A stretch of 64,000 nucleotides of DNA from Bryoerythrophyllum caledonicum (taxonomy: Eukaryota; Streptophyta; Bryopsida; Pottiales; Pottiaceae): positions 14,152,028 through 14,216,027 of the forward strand of contig OZ020519.1 of NCBI GenBank assembly GCA_963971425.1, written 5' to 3'. The position numbers and the translations under genes were made by a program. The notes beneath the pieces were generated by a model that saw only the letters and a list, made by a program, of their open reading frames with translations, did not search any database and had not been told where the DNA came from. Below, in pieces: positions 23,286 to 33,838 of the stretch. Position 1 is the stretch's first letter, and each line of letters starts with the position of its first letter.

Positions 23286-25145
23286 CTACGGGAACGGGAC
23301 ATATGTTCTCCTGCCCGGTTCCCAAAGTCATGCTCTGAGTGCTTACTATGTGTAGTCATAGTAATGTAGTCATATGGTAAGGGTAATTGGTTTATATATG
23401 ACTTATTGTAGTAAGAGAGTTGTTTTGGGTGACTACACGCAGTCATGTAGTAAACAACCTGACTAGTAGTAGTCATATATGTCAATCAGATGATTTTGAA
23501 GTCCTCTACTCGTTGGCTCAATAGGTGAGTGCTGTGAAATTGGAGTAGGTCCATAATCTCCACTTACATAATAACTTCCCTGTTCAACACTACTATGTTT
23601 GCGCGCAAACATTCTAGGATGTCATTTTAGGGCACCATTCTAGAAACACTTTTAAATACACCTTCAAAAATTAGTAACTAATTTGCAAGAGAGTCCAAAA
23701 ACCATGATTCCACTTGCTCTATCTTCCCACTTGCTTTCCAGATGCACAAAATTTCCTTGTAGGCTTAACTTTCATATAGATTTCCCATGCTCACAAAAAA
23801 GTAGGTACGAATATGAATTCTGAAAAGTCATCACGTAGCACAAACCTTCTGTTAGAGCCTTGAATTTGAAGCCGGGGCTTCAACACATCCATGGGCATTG
23901 TCAAAATTGCACTTAGACGTGCATAGTGTAGGAATGACAATCTTGAATAACAATCTCAAAACCTACACTCAACTAGATTTTATCTAATTGGATAAAATCA
24001 CAGTAATATGAGTTGGTCACTGCTGAAATTCTAAGAAGGCAAGTGCACCTTGTTGTACAATATTCTCTACCATTCAACCAACCTCTCTGAACCCTACAGA
24101 CAATCCTGATAGTGCAGTCTCAACACTACAAGAATGGCATTACACTACCTTAATAAAAATAGAATCACACTTGAATCTACCATGCAGGTTGATATGCTCT
24201 GTGACTGCCTCCAATCACATGCACCAAAGAGCTAACTATTGAACACGTTACGTGTTTAAGGATTCTCACTCCTTACCGTCACATGAACCAAAATCATGAC
24301 TTACCTTGGTCAACAGAAAGCATTGGATTGAGTGTTTTAGTGCACAGTCCTACTGAATTTCTAAGAGTACGCGTTCATAAATGATCACCTCGTCCAGACT
24401 GAAAACAACACTCATGTTTCCAAGCTCTTTAGGTGTCGTTCCAGTTACGTCAGGTATCAACCAACTCCCTGCAGTGCCCAACAAAGAGAAATTTACATCA
24501 GAAGCAAAAATCTCAAATGCTAACATTCAAAATCTTGCAAGAGGAAGCTTCTCTACAGCACTAGTGCTGAAATTCTATTCTAAAGGGTACCTCTCATTGA
24601 GAATGATGTTCTGTTAATCAAAAGCTTCCTTCAGGTTGTGATTGGCCAAAAAGCCCGCCTTTGCAATCTGCCTTTGCCTCTGGAAATGGATACCGTCACC
24701 TGCAGCCTTGGTGAAAAACAACAACATCAAGTAAGCCCTTAAGGACCTGGGACTCATTCAAAACTCATAAATCTATCACATTCTAAACCATAACAGATCA
24801 ATGAAGCAGTGTTATCCCTATAAACGTTATAATTTCATGAATGTTAAAAAAATTTGACTTCCCTACAAAAACACAATTGGTAAGACTAGTGAGTGTTATG
24901 TGTTAAGTGTTATAACATGCTCTACTTTCTTCTTTGCTAATTGCACCTCTGTAAGTGTTAATTTTGAAAAAATCAAGGTAATAAAATATGAGAGCATACA
25001 TTTGAAACATGTAATCACATTTATCCCATATTCTTTGCGAACAAGTGTCATATTCTCTCTTATTTAGAGATGCTTCTTCCTTTGGAGTATGACTCAATGC
25101 GTGCAATGTATGACTCAATGTATGACTCAATGTAAGACTCGACGT
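23286..25145. other. CACTA interior with possible captured exon fragments
   Basis: This part of the CACTA element contains many AGTCAT/ATGACTC subterminal-type motifs at both ends. On the minus strand two exon-like pieces occur. One (about 24700-24590) starts after a CAG and reads GDGIHFQRQRQIAKAGFLAN..., with an in-frame TAA, to LNER|GT. A second (about 24480-24365) follows CTGCAG and reads GSWLIPDVTGTTPKELGNMS through VVFSLDEVIIYERVL. They could be transduplicated host exons. I do not recognise the protein. No transposase is present. Confidence 0.35.
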
Positions 25146-25424
25146 TGTCGTGTAAAGAATCGGTTTAATATGTAAATACAGTGTGAAATGGATTGAGAGT
25201 AGTGTTCAGAGCAAATAGAAATAAAACTAAGAAAAATAAAAGTATAGACAAAAGGGAGGGGGGGAGATCAGAGGAATGAAGGGGGAAGAGAAAGGACCGT
25301 GGTTTTAACCACGAAACTTGGAGTCTCTGCATCTTCTCACATGCTCAGGGGGGGTAGGTGGCGCCAACTGGTAGTTTCCTGCCTAGTTTCCACTAGCAGT
25401 GCCAAGCCACGTGGCCATTCGCAT

Positions 25425-25515
25425 GCTCATACGGGTCCAAAGGGTTTCGAACCCGGACCAGTGCTATGGCGCTTGAAGCACTTTACCAGTTGGACTTCCG
25501 CGGCTTGGCGATTAT
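25425..25515 (-). repeat. tRNA-like / SINE-like box inside the 5' LTR
   Basis: Antisense to the element, GGGTTCGAAACCC fits a tRNA B box. Upstream (on that strand) CCAACTGGTAAAGTGC could be an A box. The arrangement is repeated in the 3' LTR and, diverged, in the solo LTR. It is probably SINE-derived and not a working tRNA gene. Confidence 0.4.
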
Positions 25516-25723
25516 CAGAGCATGCTGAAGGGATTTATATCCCTATCCATTGTTTTATATTTTTATTTTATATTTTATTTGAGTGGATTTGATTGAAAAA
25601 AAAAGAGATCACATCTTTGGGAAAGCTTCAAGGTGACGCCTTCTACAAAGTATTTGTGTTATAAGAAGAAGGTTCATTTAGAGCTTCATAAGTTTTATGT
25701 AGTTGTTTTGAATTTTTTTGGAC

Positions 25724-26182
25724 ATGTCTAATTGGAGAGTTTTTTCTGAGTCTCAGGATGAAGAGCTTCAACCAGAGCTTGAGCTAGATTTATCTTTATC
25801 TCAACTGCCGGTTTGTACTCTTCTGCCGCTTAGTCCTGCACCACTGCTTGAGCGTCCACAAGAAGAAGTTGGGCCTTCTCGGCCGCCAAAGCAACCTCGT
25901 GTGGAGCAGCGGTGGCACGGCAATCTTCAACAAGATGCTCGTGCCCTGGTGATTCTATTGCAGGTTGGGTGTGTTGAACCTGGTACTCGAGATGTGACGT
26001 TTGGAGGGATTTTTGAAGGCCTAAATGACAATCAATACTCTTGTTGTCTTAGGCCTGTCAAAGGGAGTCGCGGTCATCAACGTTGGCTTGAAGGTCCAAT
26101 TAATCCATTGATCAAGGTTGCTCGTGCTGACTTTGTTGCTCTTATCCTTCAACGCATCCTCAAGTTCTTGCAGATGGAGTGA
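25724..26182 (+). CDS. LTR-encoded ORF protein (5' LTR copy)
   Basis: A 152-codon ORF starts at the ATG at 25724 (MSNWRVFSESQDEELQPELE), entirely within the LTR. It has an acidic N-terminal third, a Pro-rich stretch (LLPLSPAPLLERPQEEVGP), a basic patch (RPPKQPRVEQRWH) and a compact-looking C-terminal half (NLQQDARALVILLQ, FGGIFEGLNDNQ, GHQRWLEGP, FVALILQRILKFL). It is identical in the 3' LTR and clearly homologous to the solo-LTR ORF at 21222-21644. No known family is recognised. Its position implies expression from the LTR promoter ahead of gag, from both LTRs. Possible roles are transcriptional or silencing-related accessory function; this is not shown by sequence. Confidence 0.8.
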   Translation: MSNWRVFSESQDEELQPELELDLSLSQLPVCTLLPLSPAPLLERPQEEVGPSRPPKQPRVEQRWHGNLQQDARALVILLQVGCVEPGTRDVTFGGIFEGLNDNQYSCCLRPVKGSRGHQRWLEGPINPLIKVARADFVALILQRILKFLQME

Positions 26183-27229
26183 AGTTCCTCTTGAAATTCT
26201 TTTCAAGCTCTTTTAGACATATATTTGATTTTATTTGTTTAGTTTTTAATGTTTCCAAACTTCACCTTGCATGTTAGAAGTTTGGTAGATGAAAGGTAGA
26301 AATAGTTTTCCATTTGGTAGACTTTTGATGCCTTATGGCTAAGATAAGGGATAGATAAGGCTGAAGTAAGCTTAAGGGAGTTAGCCAATGACTAGTTGAG
26401 GCCCATGAGGCGTAGGTGTGGGCTGGTGTTGACTTTGGGAGGAGGCAAAGGGGTCGGGTTCCCCTCTCTCCTCCACGAGAGTGGAGTTTTTCGGTGTGCA
26501 GTTTTTGGAGAGCAAGAGCTCAGTGTGTACTACGAGTTTTACTATGAGATTTTAAGAGCTTGTACATCTTATCGTTGTGGTTTCATAATGATATAGCACG
26601 CTCTATTTGAGATTTGTTTGTAATTTCTATGAGTGTTTGAGTTGGACAGTGTCTGCTGTAAAGAAATTTAGAAGACCGAGATTTCAAAAGCTTGTAGAAA
26701 CTTGTTTATAGTGTTTTTGTTTATGAAATTTGAGCAAGTCAAGTATTATTGTGTTAGTTTTCTATGGAGCTTTGTAACTTTTTATTTAGATTGTTTGAGA
26801 CAAAGTTATGGCTTTGAAAGTGAGAGGGTGTTGAGCTGCCGACTAAATTCAAGAGTGGAAGTAAGCACCAACTTCAACTGAGCATAGAAAACGTTTGGTA
26901 TAGATTCTGAAGATGAATTTTATAGAGAGCTTAGGTGGTGTTATCAGCTTTTTAGGAAGCTATCACTCGGCTTTGGCAAAGCTTGTATGAAGTCAGAGTG
27001 CTCTGTGAAGCAAAGGGAGGTGCAACTGATGCTGAATTTGGGAGTACGACCTTTGACGAGCTATGGACTCTTGACAGTACCTTGTAGAGCTTTAATCTTT
27101 CTTTCCCTCTATTAAGCACTTTGATAGCTTTCCAAAAAGCTAATGCACTCTTGATTTGAAGTGTTTATGCTAATTTGGTGGTTATTTGAAGTTTGGCTAT
27201 TATTTTAGAGGGAGATTCGGGATTTTGAA

Positions 27230-27480
27230 GGTATGTACAAAACTTATACGGTTTTGTATACGGTAGATCGTATTTATACTTTGTACATGTATGTATAAAA
27301 GTATTATACTTGTACGTATAAATCATATATTCGTATAGTATGTTCTACTGTATTTATACATGACAAATACAAGTATTAAAGTACTCTACATGTACATATA
27401 AAAATACTCTACGTATACGGATAGGAATACTCTACGTATACGTACAAAAGGGTATAGATACAAGTATGTATACATGATGC
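27230..27480. repeat. GTATAC/TACGTA palindrome tract in the LTR
   Basis: About 250 bp in which short palindromes (GTATAC, TACGTA, TGTACA, ACGTATACGTA) and ACTCTAC units recur every 10-40 bp. It is duplicated in the 3' LTR (about 35925-36170) and absent from the solo LTR. It could be a protein-binding array or a structured R/U5 RNA. Confidence 0.6.
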
Positions 27481-27593
27481 GTTCAAGGATTAATACTTCT
27501 TATATTATCCTTGTCTTTCATGTCTTAAGTCAAAACTAACTGCAGCAAGAAATCCAGTATTTTCCCAAGGCAAAGACTTCTCTACTCGACATT

Positions 27594-27611
27594 TGGTGCT
27601 TCCACTGAGAG
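27594..27611 (+). promoter_or_regulatory. Probable primer-binding site
   Basis: TGGTGCTTCCACTGAGAG begins 2 bp after the 5' LTR, where a tRNA-complementary site starting TGG is expected. It is not the initiator-Met site (TGGTATCAGAGC). I cannot assign the tRNA without a search. Confidence 0.6.
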
Positions 27612-27644
27612 TAGCTTTGGGGCATTGGTTTTGGTTGAAGCAAG

Positions 27645-30242
27645 ATGGGAGACACGGTTCATGATAAGGAGTTTGGGGGTGGTTCTCGGGAGCCTGGCGA
27701 AGGTTCAAATGTTGCTGGAGAGTTTTTGAGAGCCATGCAGATGCTTATGGATCAGCAATCTGCTAATGCTACAGGACAAGGGGCTACTAAAGCATTGAGG
27801 GATGTTATTGGAAAGGTGGGAAGGTTTGATGGGAAGAATATCACTAAGTTCTTGAGGACCTACACTTGTGAAATGGAAATCTATCAAGTTCCAGAGATCA
27901 GTATGATTGAGACCTTTGACTTAGCAGTTGTTCCCGAGATCAGAGAAAGAGTGAGGCAACTGCATGGGGATGTCCATGTGCATACATGGGCTAGGTTTGA
28001 AGAGAGGTTGAGGGATGAGTACTTTGATGAGGACTCAGAGCGGATGACAAAGGGAGCATTTCTTGAATGGGTGGAGCAACGGCCTGGAAAGCATATGGGA
28101 CCAAGTGAGTTGCTTCGTGAGTTTGAGAGAAGGTTTGGCCAACTTCTATTGTCAGAGAGACGACTGATGGAAGCTCGGAAGTCTGAGATGTTTTTACAAG
28201 CCTCAGATGAAGCCTTAGAAGATAAGCTTCTCATACTCCTTCAAGATGGAGGAGCAGAAGGCGGATTTACCACTGACTGGGAAAGGATGATAGGGTCAGT
28301 GAGTCTCATCTCTAAACAACAACGTGTAAAGTCCAGGGGATTAGGCTCTAGAGTGGGCATTTCAGCTGTAACAGCTCCAAAGGTTCCAGTGTCATCAAGT
28401 GTACCTTTGACAACTACAACACCAGGGAATAGTTCCAAAGGGAGAGTTCTTGATGATAATACACTTGAGGAACTCATGAGGGGCATGAGGGAACTCAAGG
28501 TAGAGATGAATGCTCTTAAGAGGGATCAAAGGCCAAAAGCCTCAGGGCCTTCAACGGGGCAAAGGGATTTTGTGGCGAGATGCATTTGGTGTGATGATCC
28601 CAATCACAAACGTGGTGATTGTGGATCATATGCAGATGCTATGAAGAGCGGCATTATAACTTTCAAAGAAGGAAGAATTAGAGATGCTGCAACAGATGAG
28701 CCTCTTCAGACTAACTTTGGGAAGGGAGGCATGAAGAGATTGATGGAAGAGAAGTTGGGGAGGAACAATACTTCACGTGGGAAGGAAACAGAGACCTACA
28801 CGATTGGGGCTGATTTTAGCACAATCCAAGCTTCTACTTATGCATCTAAAGAGGTGATGGTCAGGGGAGCACAAACCATCAGAAGGTTGACTGGGTGGGA
28901 TGATCCAGTGAATGCTACTACCATCAGAGCCTATTTGATGAGTGAGAATGGGGAGAAGGAACCCCATGATGCATCAGTGGAAGTGAAGAGGGGCAGGGCT
29001 GTTGATGAAGGTGAATCTGAAGAGCCTGCAAACAAGAAGAAACCATCAAGCAACAAAGATGCATCTTCAAAGGAAGGACCAGCAACCAACACAAGGCAAA
29101 GGCAAGAGTCACCACCATATCCAGGTGAGAATACACATTTACCCAAAGACAAGTGGGAAGAAAGAATGGGCAACAAGAAGGGAAAAGGAAAGGAGGATGA
29201 AGCTAAGGGAAAGAGTAAGACACCAGCTTATAAACTCCAATCCGATATTGAATCTTCAGTGGATATGAAGGGCATTTTGGAAGAAAGAATTTTGGATGCC
29301 AAGATAGAGTTTACTCTCAGAGAGGCTCCTGGCATAGCAAAGAAAGATTTCCATGAGCTTATCATTGATGTGATAAAAAGGAAGAGGCAGATGACAGCTG
29401 AAACAGTGATGACAAGGGCATTGGATACTTTGATGTCTAAAGAAGAAGAAGAAGAGATTGGACAAGTGTTTGCCTTGAGCTGTGATAATGCAGGGAATGA
29501 TGACCAGACTAAAAGACAGAGATTTATGTCTCGAGAAACCCAAGATACCAAGGTTGATGTCATGGAGGAGGTTTTGAGTGATGAGGAGGAAGATGAAGTG
29601 TTGCAGATGTTTTTGAGTGATGGAGTGGTTGAGACAAAGGAGAGGAAAGATTCTATCAAGAATCAAAGGAAAATTGTCACAACAGAAGCCAAGGTTTTAC
29701 GATGTGGAGCTGACAAGTCATGGAGACATGATAGTGAAGCCTTGGTAGCATTTACACATCCATTTTGGGCAAGAGCTACCACAGAGACACGTGTAAAGAT
29801 TGGAGATATTGAGGAGCCAATCTTAGCATTGGTGGATCATGGCTCAGAGATCAACATTTTATCGTGGAAGATTTATGAGAAGGGAAAATGGCCAATTGAC
29901 ACCAATCATGGATGGGTATTGAAAGCTGCCAACAATGAAAGAGGCAACTTTTATGGAGCATGTCCAACAGTGGCCATAAAGATTGGTGATGTGGAGGTGG
30001 AGCAAAACTTCTTTGTGCAAAATCAAGGAAGTTATCCCATCATTTTGGGACAGCCATATATCACTGCAACAAGGATGGAGACCAAGGTATTGGATGATGG
30101 CTCACATTATGCCAGGATTCGTAGCCATGATGGTATGAGATCAGTTCAATTTCTCACAGTTAGACCAAATCATGAGAGGCATAGGGACAGACTCAGGGAA
30201 ACTCCCATGGACTATGTCCATGAAGATTTTCTGGATTTCTAA
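27645..30242 (+). CDS. Ty3 Gag-protease polyprotein
   Basis: An intact 865-codon ORF starts at the ATG at 27645, 53 bp after the LTR. The N-terminal ~230 residues are Gag-like (VGRFDGKNITKFLRTYTCEM, FEERLRDEYF, LREFERRFGQLL). A CCHC zinc knuckle, CIWCDDPNHKRGDC, lies near residue 310. A long charged linker follows. The C-terminal ~170 residues are a retropepsin-like protease domain (ILALVDHGSEINIL ... YPIILGQPYITATRMETKV). The active-site triplet reads D-H-G where D-S/T-G is usual. The ORF ends where the pol frame begins in the -1 register, with about 20 nt of overlap, so Pol may be made by frameshifting. It packages RNA and cleaves the polyprotein in cytoplasmic particles. Confidence 0.9.
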   Translation: MGDTVHDKEFGGGSREPGEGSNVAGEFLRAMQMLMDQQSANATGQGATKALRDVIGKVGRFDGKNITKFLRTYTCEMEIYQVPEISMIETFDLAVVPEIRERVRQLHGDVHVHTWARFEERLRDEYFDEDSERMTKGAFLEWVEQRPGKHMGPSELLREFERRFGQLLLSERRLMEARKSEMFLQASDEALEDKLLILLQDGGAEGGFTTDWERMIGSVSLISKQQRVKSRGLGSRVGISAVTAPKVPVSSSVPLTTTTPGNSSKGRVLDDNTLEELMRGMRELKVEMNALKRDQRPKASGPSTGQRDFVARCIWCDDPNHKRGDCGSYADAMKSGIITFKEGRIRDAATDEPLQTNFGKGGMKRLMEEKLGRNNTSRGKETETYTIGADFSTIQASTYASKEVMVRGAQTIRRLTGWDDPVNATTIRAYLMSENGEKEPHDASVEVKRGRAVDEGESEEPANKKKPSSNKDASSKEGPATNTRQRQESPPYPGENTHLPKDKWEERMGNKKGKGKEDEAKGKSKTPAYKLQSDIESSVDMKGILEERILDAKIEFTLREAPGIAKKDFHELIIDVIKRKRQMTAETVMTRALDTLMSKEEEEEIGQVFALSCDNAGNDDQTKRQRFMSRETQDTKVDVMEEVLSDEEEDEVLQMFLSDGVVETKERKDSIKNQRKIVTTEAKVLRCGADKSWRHDSEALVAFTHPFWARATTETRVKIGDIEEPILALVDHGSEINILSWKIYEKGKWPIDTNHGWVLKAANNERGNFYGACPTVAIKIGDVEVEQNFFVQNQGSYPIILGQPYITATRMETKVLDDGSHYARIRSHDGMRSVQFLTVRPNHERHRDRLRETPMDYVHEDFLDF

Positions 30243-33200
30243 ATTGCACACGTGGAGTATGGGGTGCCACGGGTGCAAAAAAATCATCTACTGTTGCAAG
30301 CCCCAATGTACAGAGGAGTGGATACAAGGTTTGGAATTTGACAAAGGATGGATTTATAAGTTTCCAAAAGGTTGAAGATTTGGATTCTATGAAGAGAGGA
30401 TTGACCAAGAAAATGGAAAGAAAATTAAAAAGAGTTGGTGTGATTTTGAGTGATGAGTTTATTTCTGGAGTTGTTGAAGAAGAAGGATTTTCAGATGATA
30501 TTTTACAAGTTTTAGAGACCTTGCAAAGAGAAGTCGGTGAGTCTACTACTATGAGAGTGGAGATTCATTCAAGAAGCTTATATGAAGAAATATTGAAGGT
30601 AGCTGATGAAGTAAGGTTGGTTGGGAGTTATGGCTTGGAAACTGAGGCAATGGTGAACACCAAGTATAAAACTGTAGCAAAGAAAGTGAAGCCTGTGGCA
30701 TTACAATTACCACTAGACTCTGAAGATCATATTAGAAAGGCTGAGGAGGAGCCTGGATTGAGGGAGACAAGAAAAATTGGACACAATTTCACAGAAGAGA
30801 CATTGGCCAAGTTAAAGATTGGAGGGGGTGAGTTTTTGAAAGAACCTGAGAAGATAAGGTTCCGAGAAATGATCTCTAAGCATGGTAAGGCTTTTGCTTC
30901 TTCACCAGATGAGATTGGATGTGTTAATCCAAAGATTGTAGCTCCAATGGTCATTTTTACAGTTCCACATGTGCCTTGGGATTTGAAGCCAATTCCTGTG
31001 CCAAGAGCCTTGCTACCTAAATTGGTGAGTCTATTGAAGGAGAAGATACAGATGGGAATACTTGAACCATCTATGGCTCCATACTCTAACCGATGGTTCA
31101 CAGTGCCAAAAAAGTCTGGGGCTTTAAAATTTATCCAAGACATGCAGCCAGCCAACAAGGTGACAATCAGAAACAAAGGGTCATGACCAATTGTGGATGA
31201 GGTTGCTGAGGCTTTTGCAGGAGATGCCATCTATTCTATTGGAGATCTTTATTCAGGCTATGATCAATTTCAACTTGCATCAGAAAGTAGAGATTTGACA
31301 ACTATGAAGACTCCATTGGGACTTATGAGGATGTGCACATTACGTCAAGGCGCTACTAACTTTGTAGCTCATATGCAGAGTGCCATGAACCAAATCTTCA
31401 GGGAGTTTGTGCCTGAGAAGACTATTCCTTTCGTAGATGACATACCTATCAAAGGTTGCAAAGAAGAGGTCAAAGACTTGACAGAAGATGTTGATGGATG
31501 TAGAAGGTTTGTGAAGGATCACATTGAAGATGTGGAGAAGATCTTAAAAAGGCTTGAAGAAGTGGATTTAACCTTATCCCTTGAGAAGTCCAAGTTTGGA
31601 GTAGATGAGATTGTGGTGGTTGGACATTTGTGTGGAACTTATGGAAGAAAACCTAACCCTGAGAAGGTTGATGCTATTGCTAGGATGAAAGCATGTGGAA
31701 GCATCACTGAAGTAAGGAGGTTTTTAGGAGCTTGTGTCTTTTATCAGATTTGGGTTCCTCATTTTGCTCACATAGCTGAGCCTCTATATAAGTTGTTAAG
31801 AAAAAGGACCAAGTTTAGGTGGGAGCATAAGCAAGAGCTAGCCATGGAGAGTCTAAAGGAGATTTTGAAGTCACCACCAATCTTGAGGCAAGTTGACTAT
31901 GATTGCAACAGACCAGTTGTTACTGTTGACACAAGTCCAATTGCTATTGGTTGGGCTATTGGCCAAGATGAAGCAGAAGGAAAAAGGTTTGTCATCAGAT
32001 TTGGAGCAAGAATTCTCATGGATAGACAAAGAGCATATCCACAAGTGAAGAGGGAGCTTTTGGGGGCACTTACAACTATGAAGGCAGACAGAAATTACTT
32101 AATTGGAGCCAATGTGGTATTGGAAACTGATTGCTTACCATTGTTGGGAATGGTTGCTAATTGTTCAACTCCTGATATTGCCATGTTGAGATGGATAGCC
32201 TACATCAGATCACTTAATCCCATCTTGGTGCACATCTCTGGCAAGAAGAATTCCGTGGCAGATATGTTATCTAGGGCTAGATATATCTGTGAAGAAGAGA
32301 TGGAAACGCAAGAGATTGGTGAAGATGAAGAAGATGAGGGCTATGGATATGTGCAAGCTATTGATGGAGCGAGCATAAGTGATGAAGACCAAGCTTTCAG
32401 AGAAGATCTTTATAGAGGAAAATTAAGAGACATTGGCATCTATTTAAGTACCATGAAGAGACAAGAAGGTTGGTCAGATAAGGCCTTTAAAGGCATTCGA
32501 CACCAATCTTATAACTATATCTCAAGAGATAGTTTCTTATGGAAGAGGCCAAAGAGGAAGGATGGAGTTCCATTGAGAGTGGTGGATGATGAAGAAACCA
32601 AGAGTCAAATCCTCAAAGAGTTTCATGATACACTTTGGGCAGGCCATCGAGGAATTTGGGCCACTTACCATAAGATTAAGGAGAGATATTGGTGGAAAGG
32701 CCTTTACAAGGATGTAGAGGAATTTGTGGCTTCTTGTATTGAATGTCAATTACAATCCAAAGTCAGATACAGAGATGAGTTGCATCCTACCTATCCAGTT
32801 GCTATGCATTTTCAATGGGTGATTGACTTGGTAGCTATGCCATTGGGATTGTGGGGCATGAAGTATCTTGTTTTGGCAAGAGAAGAGCTTTCAAACTATG
32901 TTGAAGGTAGAGCTTTGAGGACCAAGACCACAGAAGGAGTATGTAGATTTATCTTGGAGGATATCTTCAGCAGGTATGGCAGTATTGGAAGGATGAGAGC
33001 TGATAGAGGAGAATTGGATGCAGCAGAAGCCAGAGACTTTTTTCAGAGGTATGGTGTGCGCTTGAAGCTAAGTACTGCATATAATCCCGAGGCTAATGAC
33101 AAAAGTGAGAGAGGACATCCTCCCATTATCAATGCTCTTGTCAAAGCTTGTAGAGGTAAACAAAAGCAGTGGCCAAGACTTCTACCATTTGCATTATGGG

Positions 33201-33796
33201 CTGATAGAACCACTCATAGTACTGTTACAGGTTATATGCCCATTGAGTTGATGTTAGGCCAAAAGCCACTTATGCCTACAGAGGATTCAATACCTACTTG
33301 GATGTTGTTGGACTGGAACGATGGCATTACAAGAGAAAGATTATTGGAGCTTAGAATCCAACAGCTTGAAAGATTGCCTGAGGACCATAGGATTGCATTG
33401 GAAAAATTGAAGGCTTCAAGGTTGAGCAACAAGGAGAGATTTGATAAGACACATCGGTTGAGATCAAAACCTATTGAAGTTGGAGATTGGGTGTTGGTAT
33501 TTGATAGTAGTTTGGAACATCAACACTGTACACTTAGAAAGTTTGCACGGAGATGGTTTGGGCCATATGTAGTGGTCACAGTGCATGATAATGCTACCTA
33601 TTCCCTTCGGGAGTTAGATGGCACACTATTGAGGATTCCTGTAGCAAGAAAACGGATCAAGGCATTCAGAAGGAGAGCCACAGGATTTGCTCTAGAAAAT
33701 GACTCAACTGATCAAAGACCATCAGAAGATCAAGATGAAAAAGATGAAATATCAGATAATGATGGATTAGATGAAGCTGAAGAAGACCAAGACTAA
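30224..33796 (+). pseudogene. Ty3 Pol (RT-RNase H-integrase) with one premature stop
   Basis: One frame is open from 30224 to 33796 except for a TGA at 31184-31186 in the RT domain (NKGS-stop-PIVDEV). A CGA Arg codon in CpG context would be one C-to-T change away. RT motifs follow: IGDLYSGYDQF and PFVDDI. RNase H has VVTVDTSPIAIGW and ISGKKNSVADMLSR. Integrase has the H-H-C-C finger (AGHRGIW ... CIECQ) and a catalytic core with WVIDLVAM, MRADRGE and SERGH. It ends with a GPY/F-like module and an acidic tail. No chromodomain is seen. Apart from the stop, every catalytic motif seems present, so this copy is non-autonomous only by one codon. Confidence 0.88.
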
Positions 33797-33823
33797 ATTG
33801 GCACATACCGGTGGATGTGCAGG

Positions 33824-33838
33824 TTTGGAGGGGATGGA
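33824..33838 (+). promoter_or_regulatory. Polypurine tract
   Basis: The purine-rich run TTTGGAGGGGATGGA directly abuts the 3' LTR start (33839), the expected site for plus-strand DNA priming. Confidence 0.8.

Larger units (their letters stand above)
25146..27591 (+). repeat. 5' LTR of the Ty3 element
   Basis: Starts TGTCGTGTAAAGAATCGG and ends CTCTACTCGACA. It contains a CT/GA-rich start, an antisense tRNA-like box (about 25425-25510), TATA-rich sequence (near 25545-25580), the 152-codon ORF (25724-26182), AGCTTT..AAGCT hairpins (near 26955 and 27130), and a tract dense in GTATAC, TACGTA and TGTACA palindromes (27230-27480) near the 3' end. Confidence 0.95.
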
